54,208 nucleotides of DNA from a virus: the IMG/VR virus record IMGVR_UViG_3300029787_000063, positions 1 through 54,208 of that record; one strand, 5' to 3'. Position numbers and translations under genes: made by a program. The first letter of the stretch is position 1, and every line of letters begins with the position of its first letter. Positions 14,888 to 24,400 of this stretch are shown one piece after another. Under the pieces are notes generated by a model that saw only the letters and a program-made list of their open reading frames with translations, did no database searches and was not told where the DNA came from.

Positions 14888-15277
14888 TTATTTCTTTTTA
14901 GTTTTTGCTTTATACTTTTTCAACATTTCTGCTTTCTGTTTAGCGGTTAATGTCTTAGCAGCAAACTTTTTATTAGCTGTTTTTGGGTTTTCTAATTTTA
15001 GTTTCATAGATGAAGCTTTTTTCATAGTAGCCATAGACTTTTTAAGCATAGCCATAGACTTTTTAAGTTTCATAGCAGACTCTTTTTTAAGCTTCATAGC
15101 AGCTTTTTTCATAGTTGCAGCTGAGTCTTTCATTTTTTTCATTTTCATAGCTGAAGCTTTTTTCATAGCGGCAGGTGATTTATCAACAGCTGCTTTAAAC
15201 TTAGGGTTATTATCTAATTTTCCAGCTGCAGAAGCTGCTTTTAAACCTTTGTTAAATTTAGTTGGTGCTTTTTTCAT
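14888..15277 (-). CDS. Lys/Met/Ala repeat protein, histone-H1-tail-like (129 aa)
   Basis: About one third of the 129 residues are Lys. The middle (about 35-95) is built from short near-repeats such as SAMKMKKM, AATMKKAAMKLKK, SAMKLKKSMAM and LKKSMATMKK. Such Lys-Ala-rich repeats resemble bacterial H1-like or Hc2-like tails and should bind DNA non-specifically. The N- and C-terminal ends are less repetitive but still basic. It may neutralise packaged DNA or be ejected with it. The repeats at DNA level may vary in copy number between relatives. Confidence 0.7.
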   Translation of the reverse strand: MKKAPTKFNKGLKAASAAGKLDNNPKFKAAVDKSPAAMKKASAMKMKKMKDSAATMKKAAMKLKKESAMKLKKSMAMLKKSMATMKKASSMKLKLENPKTANKKFAAKTLTAKQKAEMLKKYKAKTKKK

Positions 15278-15278
15278 T

Positions 15279-15821
15279 TTAAATTTTGTTTTTTATATGT
15301 TTATACATTGAGTTACCTAGTTTCTCGCCCATTTTACTATCAGACTTATAGTGAGCTCGGGCAACTCTACGACTATAAGATATGTTTTCACCTGTTTTAG
15401 TAAAAGCTGATTTAGCTTTAGGATGTTTATCACCTAAAACTTTAGCTATTAATATACCTTGAACAGAGTGTCCTGATGGATATGATGGTGTCTTCATTGA
15501 AGACATTTCATAATCCTTCATTTTTATATTCATTTTTTTAGCTAATACTTTTGGTCTTGGCCTATTAAAATGTTTTTTTAATTCTAATATTATTGGTGCA
15601 GACTCTTTTATAAGTTTAGCAGGTATTGTTTTATCGTAATCTTTTATATTGTTATCTTTAGCTGTCTTAGCAAAAGCAGATTCAATATTATCAAATTTTT
15701 TTACAAACTCTTTTTTTAAAGGTATTTTAGATAAAGCTTTAACTTCTTGCGAGGTGTCAAATGTATTATCACCTGGTGGCTTCATTTTTTTAAAACTTGA
15801 TATGTTAAAATCTTTTAACAC
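15279..15821 (-). CDS. PAP2-superfamily acid phosphatase-like protein
   Basis: The 180-residue protein contains all three PAP2/haloperoxidase motifs: K82..R89-P90 (KX6RP), PSGH (115-118) and SRRVARAHYKSD (S150 R151 ... H157 ... D161). H118 and H157 would be the acid/base and nucleophile. There is no signal peptide or membrane helix, so it resembles soluble class A acid phosphatases rather than the integral lipid phosphatases. It is basic overall, unlike most relatives. Its substrate is unknown; nucleotides, polyphosphate or lipid headgroups are all possible. It lies in the middle of a cluster of DNA-binding-like basic proteins and overlaps the next gene by seven bases. Confidence 0.88.
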   Translation of the reverse strand: MLKDFNISSFKKMKPPGDNTFDTSQEVKALSKIPLKKEFVKKFDNIESAFAKTAKDNNIKDYDKTIPAKLIKESAPIILELKKHFNRPRPKVLAKKMNIKMKDYEMSSMKTPSYPSGHSVQGILIAKVLGDKHPKAKSAFTKTGENISYSRRVARAHYKSDSKMGEKLGNSMYKHIKNKI

Positions 15822-16030
15822 TTTCCTGCTTTTTGTGTTTTAGAAGCCCACATATTTGCGTATGCAGACGGATAAACCTTAAACTTTCTTTTTGCAGCAG
15901 CTTTACAGCTAGCACTAAGCTTAGCTAAAGCAGGGCTTGTTTTTTTTAACATTTTATTTGGATTACCCTTACCGCCGTCAGCTTTACTAGCATGTACAGC
16001 TTTTCTTTGTGCGTCACTTTTATATCCCAT
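15815..16030 (-). CDS. Basic small protein with KFKVYPSAYANMW motif, 71 aa
   Basis: The 71-residue protein has a Lys/Ala/Ser-rich N-terminus (MGYKSDAQRKAVHASKA) and the C-terminal block CKAAAKRKFKVYPSAYANMW followed by ASKTQKAGKC. 'K(F/V).V(Y/W)PSAYA' modules are widespread in small basic proteins of marine phages and large viruses; their function is unknown. Two Cys residues bracket the module. It belongs to the basic cluster 14510-16416. Confidence 0.68.
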   Translation of the reverse strand: MGYKSDAQRKAVHASKADGGKGNPNKMLKKTSPALAKLSASCKAAAKRKFKVYPSAYANMWASKTQKAGKC

Positions 16031-16041
16031 AATTATTTATT

Positions 16042-16416
16042 TTAACATTTCCACCTACGTCTAGCGGCTTTACCTCTTTCACCGGTCCAACCTTTTGATC
16101 TAGCGCAAAATGATTTTCTACGTTTAGCAGCTTTACTTCCTGGTTTTACTTTACCAGTTACTGCTGTTTGTAATTTACTACCTGGATTTTTTCTTTTATA
16201 CTCAGCAACTCCTTTAGATGTCATACCAGCACCTTCTTCTACTGTTCTAAAATTACGACCTTTACCTTTAGTAGTTTTTCTAGGTTCATTGCTTTTTTGT
16301 AATGGTGAGCCACTGTTTCTACGCCTACCACAGCTAGTAACAGGAAAAGGATTATTTTTCTGCACATAACCAGCGGTTTTCTTAAACATACTATTTTGTC
16401 TTTCACTTCCAGGCAT
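16042..16416 (-). CDS. Arg/Lys-rich protein with 'GMTSKGVAEYKRKNPGSKLQTAV' type module, 124 aa
   Basis: The 124-residue very basic protein has a C-terminal module (about 62-124) reading GMTSKGVAEYKRKNPGSKL, KPGSKAAKRRKSFCARSKG and ARRRWKC. This is the DUF6321-like module seen in many marine phages and large DNA viruses (from memory). The conserved Cys/Trp pair at the end suggests a metal- or DNA-binding mini-domain. The N-terminus (PFPVTSCGRRRNSGSPL) is also basic. A DNA-binding or head-interior role is inferred. Confidence 0.7.
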   Translation of the reverse strand: MPGSERQNSMFKKTAGYVQKNNPFPVTSCGRRRNSGSPLQKSNEPRKTTKGKGRNFRTVEEGAGMTSKGVAEYKRKNPGSKLQTAVTGKVKPGSKAAKRRKSFCARSKGWTGERGKAARRRWKC

Positions 16417-16418
16417 AA

Positions 16419-16781
16419 TTAAAAATCACTCATTAATTGATTACTTATTTCTTCTTGTACTTCTTCTCTAGTTGCTATCATTTTAAATGATAAGTCTGCT
16501 TGAAACCTTGCGACTTCTTCTCCGTCTTTAAATATAATAATAGTAGGTACTACAGCTATTTTATGTTCTTTAGCTATATCTGGATTTTTAGCTATATCTG
16601 TTGTGCCTATAGTTTTACAGTCTTCTAAATCCATAATCCATGAAACATCGTTAGCACTATTCCAACCAGCATTAAAATGTTTTACTTCTATTTGACCGTA
16701 AGCTGTGCTAGCAAAAAACACAAATAGCATTACAAATACATAAATAACATATTGTGGCCAAGCTATTTCTTGTTCTTCCAT
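16419..16781 (-). CDS. Membrane-anchored thioredoxin-fold protein lacking CxxC
   Basis: The 120-residue protein has an N-terminal hydrophobic segment (about 9-29, ending STAYGQ), serving as signal or anchor. A thioredoxin-like domain follows, in which W40-N-S-A-N44 stands where WCxxC should be. The cis-Pro strand VVPTIIIFKDGEEVARFQA (P79) is intact. Without the two Cys residues it cannot act as a disulfide reductase. It may instead be a folding or binding module in the periplasm. It is coupled to the next gene by a one-base overlap. Confidence 0.75.
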   Translation of the reverse strand: MEEQEIAWPQYVIYVFVMLFVFFASTAYGQIEVKHFNAGWNSANDVSWIMDLEDCKTIGTTDIAKNPDIAKEHKIAVVPTIIIFKDGEEVARFQADLSFKMIATREEVQEEISNQLMSDF

Positions 16782-17062
16782 TATCTATTATATAATTTAT
16801 CTTCTATTTTTTCTAACGTAACTTTTATTTCTTCTACATCTTTTTGTGTAGTCATAATAGTATTACGTATCATTTGGTCTTTCATATCAAACTCCATGCG
16901 GGTTACTTCTGGATCAGGTGGCGCGGGTAATTCTTTTGCCTCAGCAATATCTGCTTGCAAAACGAACCACATACTTATAATAGTTGCCATTGCAGCACCT
17001 ATTCCTACTAAAGTTTTTATACTGATAGTAAAACCAGTGTCTTCATTTAACTCTTTAGCCAT
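16781..17062 (-). CDS. Single-pass membrane protein with coiled-coil tail, 93 aa
   Basis: The 93-residue protein has one membrane helix (about 14-36: ISIKTLVGIGAAMATIISMWFVL), a short Pro-rich stretch (LPAPPDPE) and a coiled-coil C-terminus (QKDVEEIKVTLEKIEDKLYNR). The topology resembles small holin-like or spanin-like proteins of marine phages, but no diagnostic motif is present. It lies one base from the thioredoxin-like gene. Lysis or membrane-channel roles are speculative. Confidence 0.62.
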   Translation of the reverse strand: MAKELNEDTGFTISIKTLVGIGAAMATIISMWFVLQADIAEAKELPAPPDPEVTRMEFDMKDQMIRNTIMTTQKDVEEIKVTLEKIEDKLYNR

Positions 17063-17302
17063 TTATTTTCTTTTTACTTCTGTTTTATTATATATTTTAT
17101 CTCTATCTTTTGGATTTTCAAAGTCTAAATATTTTTTCATATTATATTCAACAATAGGCTCGTCTCCTTGTGTTTTAGGATCAGAAAAGTGTTTAAATTC
17201 AGAAACACCTTTACGCATACGAGCTTGTTTAGATCTTAGCTTTGACATGTCTACATCTTTAAACCCGCTAAAACCTTTCATTTTAAATGGTCCTTTTTTC
17301 AT
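17063..17302 (-). CDS. Small basic protein with FKMKGFSGF motif, 79 aa
   Basis: The 79-residue Lys-rich protein begins MKKGPFKMKGFSGFKDVD. The octamer KMKGFSGF is identical to residues 4-11 of the 80-residue protein at 9930-10172, while the rest is different. The remainder is charged, with the short elements SKLRSKQARMRKG and KKYLDFENPKDRDK. The start follows a TAAAAAA-type leader. The shared N-terminal tag points to a common sorting or assembly function. The family is unknown. Confidence 0.6.
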   Translation of the reverse strand: MKKGPFKMKGFSGFKDVDMSKLRSKQARMRKGVSEFKHFSDPKTQGDEPIVEYNMKKYLDFENPKDRDKIYNKTEVKRK

Positions 17303-17313
17303 AATTTTTTATT

Positions 17314-18405
17314 TTAAAATATTACGTAGTTAACTCCAAGCTTAAAGTCATACCACTCTCTGTTCCAGTATTTATTGTATTTACCTTCAATAAAATACCC
17401 TAAATTTTTATTTTGTTTTATTCCATATATCAGCCCGCCTGAATAATCGTACCACTGATCATCTTCTATATAATTGTGATAGCTAAATTCACTACCATCA
17501 TTGTAATGCCAAGGCATTAAGTTACCCCAAACATGTAGCCAATTTTTCTTTGTATATTTATAATAATCAAAACCAACAACTATAGAGTGTTGTATTAATT
17601 TTTCTAATTCACTTCTTTTCTTTTGTGTATAATCAGATAACATTTCTGGTATTACAACAGCTTCCCATACCTCAGGACTCGTAGCAACTAAAGTGCCGTT
17701 AGGATCAAAGTATTGATCGTTAGCTACGTCTATAGTATAACCTTCTTGTATTGCTAGATAAGTATAATGTAAATTACCATTTGATAACATTAATTCAGCT
17801 AAAGGATCGTAACCATATGGCTCTGCTAGCCTATGAACCATACCTATATTCCAAGATAAATTTTTATGTTTTCTATATCTATATCTTTCTGATGCTTCAA
17901 AATATTCTACGTCTGCAAAACCATCTTGTAAATACTCAAACTTTAAAGCAAAAAAGTTTATACAAACTTCACTATCACAACCATCATCAGAACTCCAACG
18001 TACAAAATGATGTTGATCCATATAATCAATACCTTCTTGTCTTTTATAATCTACTTCAAATAAATATTCTAAACCTCTAACTTTACCAACTGTAGCGGCA
18101 TCACTATAATTAGTTTCAGTACCATCATAAAATGTATTAGCTTTATTTTCATAACCAAACCTAGCTATTTTACGAAGTCCAATTGTAAAATTATAATCGT
18201 AAGGTGTAGATATAGTTGTAGTTGATAACTTATTATCAACTGAAAATACTTTTACATCAGACAATGATGTACCACCGTTAATAGCAGCATAAAATGTAGA
18301 AAACTTTAATAGTTTTTTAACGTCTAGCTCTTGTGCGCAGCAACCTTTTGGAGCTGAACAAGCTGCTAAAACAACCATTAATAATATTATTATTTTTTTC
18401 ACCAC
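17314..18405 (-). CDS. Predicted outer-membrane protein, 363 aa
   Basis: The signal sequence MVKKIIILLMVVLAACSAPKGCCAQ contains a lipobox-like LAAC (C16) but also a normal cleavage site near residue 25, so lipid attachment is possible. The mature part is a series of amphipathic strands with many aromatic residues. It ends in WYDFKLGVNYVIF, with a C-terminal Phe as in BAM-inserted barrels. It is the second predicted outer-membrane protein of the window, here in the late operon. It might be displayed on the infected cell or released with virions. No enzymatic motif was found. Confidence 0.72.
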   Translation of the reverse strand: MVKKIIILLMVVLAACSAPKGCCAQELDVKKLLKFSTFYAAINGGTSLSDVKVFSVDNKLSTTTISTPYDYNFTIGLRKIARFGYENKANTFYDGTETNYSDAATVGKVRGLEYLFEVDYKRQEGIDYMDQHHFVRWSSDDGCDSEVCINFFALKFEYLQDGFADVEYFEASERYRYRKHKNLSWNIGMVHRLAEPYGYDPLAELMLSNGNLHYTYLAIQEGYTIDVANDQYFDPNGTLVATSPEVWEAVVIPEMLSDYTQKKRSELEKLIQHSIVVGFDYYKYTKKNWLHVWGNLMPWHYNDGSEFSYHNYIEDDQWYDYSGGLIYGIKQNKNLGYFIEGKYNKYWNREWYDFKLGVNYVIF

Positions 18406-18433
18406 GATACTTTTTGTTTATAATCACTTGCTT

Positions 18434-21400
18434 TTACAACGATTTACCATCTAAGGTAACTCCAAAGCTTTTCTTTTTATTTTTCTTTTTTTGTTTTTTA
18501 ATTTTTTCTTTAACAGCTTCAACTTCTTTGTTTTCAATACCAACATCCCATTTGCTCCAACCTAAACCTACAGCTAGTCTTTGCCACCACTCATTTTCAC
18601 TATTTAAAGCAGCTCTAATATTTTCAACTTTTCTATGTAATCTAGCTACAGGTATATTAGTTGCGCCTTCTATTAACTGCGCATACGCGCCCCATATAGG
18701 ATTATCTAAATCAAAAGTGTCCATTTCAGGTATTACTTTTTTATTAAACTCTAAACTTTTTTCAAAACCATCAAGTTTTCTTTTCTTAATACCTATAGGT
18801 GGTGATAATTGTATTAACTCTTCACTTATAGTATCTAATTGTTTGTTCCACTTTTTATCTTGATTTTCATGGTACTTTACTAAACCATTTTTAATAGTAG
18901 CAACTATAGCACCAGCAACACCGCTACCTCTTAATATAGTATCTATAGTACCGTTAATAACTCTATCTCTTTTACTTTTGAAAAACTTTTGTGTTTTTTC
19001 GTCTTCTTCATCGTCTTCGCTAAATAACATTGCAAACAATGCTGTTTGTAAAGCACCAAATATTATATTTTGCACGGCGCCATAATATATTATTCTTGAT
19101 ATATTAGACATATCGCTTTTAACTTGACTAGTATATGGCTTTGATTTTCTTCTATTAATTAAATCTAAGCCAGCTTTTTTAATTAATCTAACATACTGTG
19201 ATGGTGTATTTTGAAAAGCTAGTATTAATCTACCCAGTACAGATGCTTGTTGCTGTGAAATCATATCAGGTCTAGCTGACTGCTGTGTAGCTTCTGATAC
19301 TTCTTGAAAATCAGTAAATGCTTTTGCTTCTGCTTCTTTTTGTGATAAGCCGTGTGACTTATATGTGTTAACTCTATTACGATACATACCAGCACCACCT
19401 AATGATATTGCAAAACTATCAGCCATTTGTGTAGGTAAAAAACCTATTTGTAATAAATATTTTACAGCGGCCCTAACTTTACCAGCTGCTGTTTTTGATC
19501 TACCTACAGCTGAAGCTATTTCGTTAGCATTAATATCAAAAGCAACACCAGCTCTTCTTTGTTTTAATACATCAGAATTAAATATCATGCTAAAGTCTTT
19601 CCAAAACTGTGGTTGATTAGCAAACGCTGCCGACGCTTTAAATATATTGTTATCACCAAAGTTTATAAAGTTAACAGTAGATAACGTCTGTAATACAGCT
19701 GATCTAGCATTAAAAAACATTGTAGCACCAATAGATCCATTTAAATAATCTAAAAAGCCATTTACTATTTTGTTTGGCCCAACAGTTCTATTAGTACCAT
19801 TTTTAGTTCTATATAATATATCTTTTAACGCTTCTTTAAAATCAGCACCATATGCAGCTTCTATTTTATTTAAATTTTCTTTATTAAATATTATATCAGC
19901 GTTTTCTTGAAACTCGTTAAAAAACTTAGCCCTACCAACTCTCCCTGTAGCATCTGCTAAATCTGTTCTTATATCACCAGCTTCCCAATGTTCACCTGGC
20001 TCTATATAACCCTCATCCATTCTAGATATTTTACCAATAGTATCTGCAAAAGCTTGTAACTCAGGATCGTTTTTAACTAAATCAGATAATTCTTTTACAT
20101 CGGTTTTTGAAGTACCAGGTATTTCAAAACCAGCTTTATCCCACAAATAAACTCTAACAGCATCTGAATAATAGTAATCACCATCAGGTGTTTTATTTGT
20201 AAGTTTTTTACGTAAATCAGGAAACTGTTTTATTAAGTTTTTATAATCAGTAGCTATAGCTTGCTTAGCAGCTGTTAATTCTTGATACGCTCTGTTTAAT
20301 GGTTTAAGTAAAGCTTGTTCAAAAAACGCTCTATGTTTATTACCTTTTTCACCTTTACCCATAAAGTTGTAAAGTAAACCAGAAAAGTCTTCGTGTGATG
20401 GTGGTACAAAAAATCTAAACTTACCTTTGCCTTCACCACGTTTTCTAGCTTTTGTTTGTGAGTATCTTTTCTTTGATTCAATACCAGTAACGTCTTGTAA
20501 TATTTTATTAAACTCACTATCCATATCTTTACTAAACTGTACTTTAGCTTGTTGTATTTTTGATTTAACATCAAATTGATCAAGCATGTTTTTAACAGCT
20601 TGTACGTTTTGTAATGCGTCGTCTGCAAAATAAAAGTCATTATAACCTTCAGATACTTTATCAGCCATCCAAAGCGCTTTAGCTTCACTAGTACTATTAC
20701 CTAAACCAGTTATATTTTTTAAAGGTATGTTTAAGCCGTTAGCTTTTAAAAAGTCAAATATAGCTTGTTGAGCAGCAGGTGGTCTAGCAGTTAATACAAA
20801 CATGTTTTCTGGACCAAACTTCTTTTGTAGCTTTAATGCTTTATTAAATAATGGCGCTAATTTACCTTTTACAACTCTATTAAAATCTGAAAAGTCAAAC
20901 GTATAACCTTGATCTTGTAAGTCTTGATACGTGCTAGCAAACTGTTCAGCGTTTAAAGTACCTGTCTCACCATCTGGCGATGTGTATTTAACTAAAGACT
21001 CTGTTGTTGCTAATGTATCATCAAAGTCTAATACTGTAATGCCTTTAGCTTCTTTTGAATAACTTGTAGTTCTAGCTTTCAAAGCGGCATTACTAAGTTT
21101 ATTGTTTTTGTTTATATCTTTACTAAAACTTAATTTAGAAATAAATTCACCATATCTAGGTGCAACTTCACCAGCTAATTGTTTTATGATAATTTCGTTT
21201 TGTAAATCTATATTAGCAGAACCATCTTTGTACTTAATATTGTTTACGCCAAAAAATTCAGCTATAGTTACTCCTTCTTTTGCAAAAACATACATGTTTA
21301 AATCTATACCAGAAGCAGCTAATCTAACAACGGATGCATAACCATTAGGAAGTTTAAGTTCTCCACTTAAAAGTCTAGGAACAATTTTTTCATAATAAAT

Positions 21401-24400
21401 ATCTGGCATAGAACTAGCATAACCAGCTTCTTCAATCATTTTATCATGAGGGTTTAAATCACTATCAAGCAATGCGCCTTGCATATAAGACTTGCCTATC
21501 ACTTTCCAAGAATCATCAACTTTACCAAAAAAAGCAGAAGATAATAAAGACTTTCCAATTAAATTTTGAGGATCAGTGTGTTCTTCTTTTATTTTTTGAT
21601 TAAATATAGGTTTGCCGTTTTTTACAGGGAAAAAAGTAAATGGAGCTAAAATTCTAGTAAATACATTTTGTTGTTTACCAGTGTCTAAAATTATTTCTTC
21701 AAACATCCAAATATCATCTGGAAAATTTTGTAAATGAGCTTCTATTGCTTTAAAAAAATCTAACAACAAAGGTAATCTACCTTCGTTAGACTCGTTAAGT
21801 TTTCCTTTTTTCAAATTATTATAATGAGCGCCAGTACCACTATATTTAGTTCTAGCAATATAAGCTTGTTTTACATCTGTTTTATTAATTAAATTATTAA
21901 AATTTGAAACAGACTGAAAAAATCCACCTTCTAAACCACCAGTAGTAGTTATTTTTATTAAATCTCTAAACTGCGGATGTGAATCAAGAAAAGTATTTAA
22001 AACTCTAATACCAGCGTCTCTATAAGTTTCTGTTTTGTTAAATTTAGCATCTAAATCTCTAGATCTATAAGGAACTCTTTTTCCTTTAGAGTTTATTCTA
22101 TAAAATGTTTTTTTACTACTTAATTTTAAACCAAGAGACTCAGATAATATACCTAGTTTATGCTCATATGTTTGTTGCCAGTTTTCTAAAGGATTTGCTA
22201 AAGCTTCTGATTCTTTACTAAACATAATAGAAGATTTACCATCTTTTATACGAGAAATATTTTCTTTTGCTTTAATATTAAGATCTGCTAGTTCTTGTCT
22301 AACAGCTTGGTTTGTTATCATCTTACCTAAAGTATTAGCTAAAGCTAAAACTCTAGCTGATGTGTTTCTATCAGTACGATTAGGCTTGCCATCAACAATA
22401 CCAAACACTTCTAAAAATTGCTTTCTATTTATATTATTTTTTTGTTGTACAGCTAAACCAGCTTTACTACCAGTTTTAGCCATTTTAGCTCTATCTGTTT
22501 TAGTGTAAAAAGCTTTTAACAAACTATTAGGCACACCTGTAGCTGTTCCACTAGCAGTAGCACCTTCAGGTAACATGTTAATTAATAGATCAGCATTTTT
22601 ACTAATAAACATTTGTGATGACTGTAATTCACCTTTAGTTATATTAGCGTTTGTAATTAATTTTTTTGGAGCTATACCAAATAAATCACCAACTATTTCT
22701 GGTACTTTATTTTTTAATGTTTTAAACGTTAGTTTATCTATGTCTAAACTAGGTATTATTTTTTGTATAGCTTTTGAAACTTTATCGGTAATACCTAACC
22801 TATCAGCTAAAACTATTTTTTTAGGTCTAGGTTTTGCTTTAACTTCTGTAGTGGTTTCTTCAGCAGCTATATCAACTTTTTCTGTAACGTCTTGTGTAAA
22901 CTCTTCACCTAGTACTCTTTTCGATGCTTCTATAGCTCTTGCTGGTAAAAACTTATTTATATACGCAGCTAATGGTACGCCAGACTCAGGGTTATATTCT
23001 CTAATTAAATCAAATATACCACGCTTACCAGTTTCTATTTCATCTGTTAATAGTTGTCTATCAAAATTTGGCGCGTCTTTACGTTTATCTACTATTTTAT
23101 TTACTATAGGTTTAAATTGATCTATAATATCCATAGCGCCAGCTTCTCCTACATCATCGTATATACGTTGAACATTGTCAGAAGCTTCTTTAGACATTTG
23201 TATAGTTGCTTTAGGATCAGCTTTTTTAGGTATTAATTTACCTTTAGCACCTTTTCTAGCTACTTTTAATATAGCTTTATTTATTTTTCCATCTTTAACA
23301 CTTTTAGTATAATCTTTTACAAAATTATAAACATCTCTACCAGTGTCAAACTTAATCTTTTTTAAACCTACAGCTTGAAGACTTCTTCTTATTACATCAC
23401 CTATCTTAGTAAAAAAGTTTTCTTCAAATTTTAAACTACCATCTAAAATAGATTCAGACATAATAGTAATAGTTTCTTCACCAAAGTTAGAATCTCTTAC
23501 AAAAGTTCCATCTTCTAACTCTTTACCGTAAGCTCTTAATCTATTTACTAAAGCTGTTTTATCACCTTTAATATTAGACACATGTTCTACTAAAGCATCA
23601 CCTAAAGAGTCTTGTATTTTTTGCTGACCACGCAATGTCTTAAATAAAACAGCATGCATAAACTCGTGAGCAGCTGTACCAAGAGCAGGCTTATCTTTAT
23701 TTAAAATTATTTCAAAAGTACCATCGTCAGCTTGATCTATAAAACCAAATTGTTTAGCAGCTTCAGTTGCATTAAAATTTTCACGCTCAATACTAGATAT
23801 TTCATCAGAAGTCATTTCAGTAACTTTACCAGGTAAGTTACCTTGTTTTATAAACTTTTCAATATTCTCTCTTGAATCGTCAACAGCCATTTGTTTTTGT
23901 GCTTCAACTACTTCTTCAGCTGATTTTTTTCTAGCTTTAACCTCTGATGTTCTACCATCTATAGCAGTGTATTTACCTACTATTTCGTTAATTTGTTTTT
24001 CAATATTTTCTAATCTTGTTGTAGCTCCTGGAACAGTAAATATACCAGTTTTTTTAGTATTTGCTACGGCATCTATTCTTTGTTTTTCTAAATCAACTAG
24101 TTTTTTTCTATCATTTACATCTTCTACTTTAGCATCAATTTGAGTTTCTAAATAAATATCTTTTAATCTACTATCTATTAAGTTAGCAAACTTAGCGTCA
24201 TTTTTTACGTTAAATTTTATTTTACTTTTTTCTTCATTAGTTAACTTATTGCTTTCTATTAAATCTAATATTTCTTTTTTAGATCTTTTTTCACCGTTTA
24301 TATTATATTGACTTTTTTGAAGTGTTCCTCTAACTATTTCACCTATATTTATAATTTGACCAGGACCAGTTACTTCACCTATTGCTTCTAAAGTAGCCTC

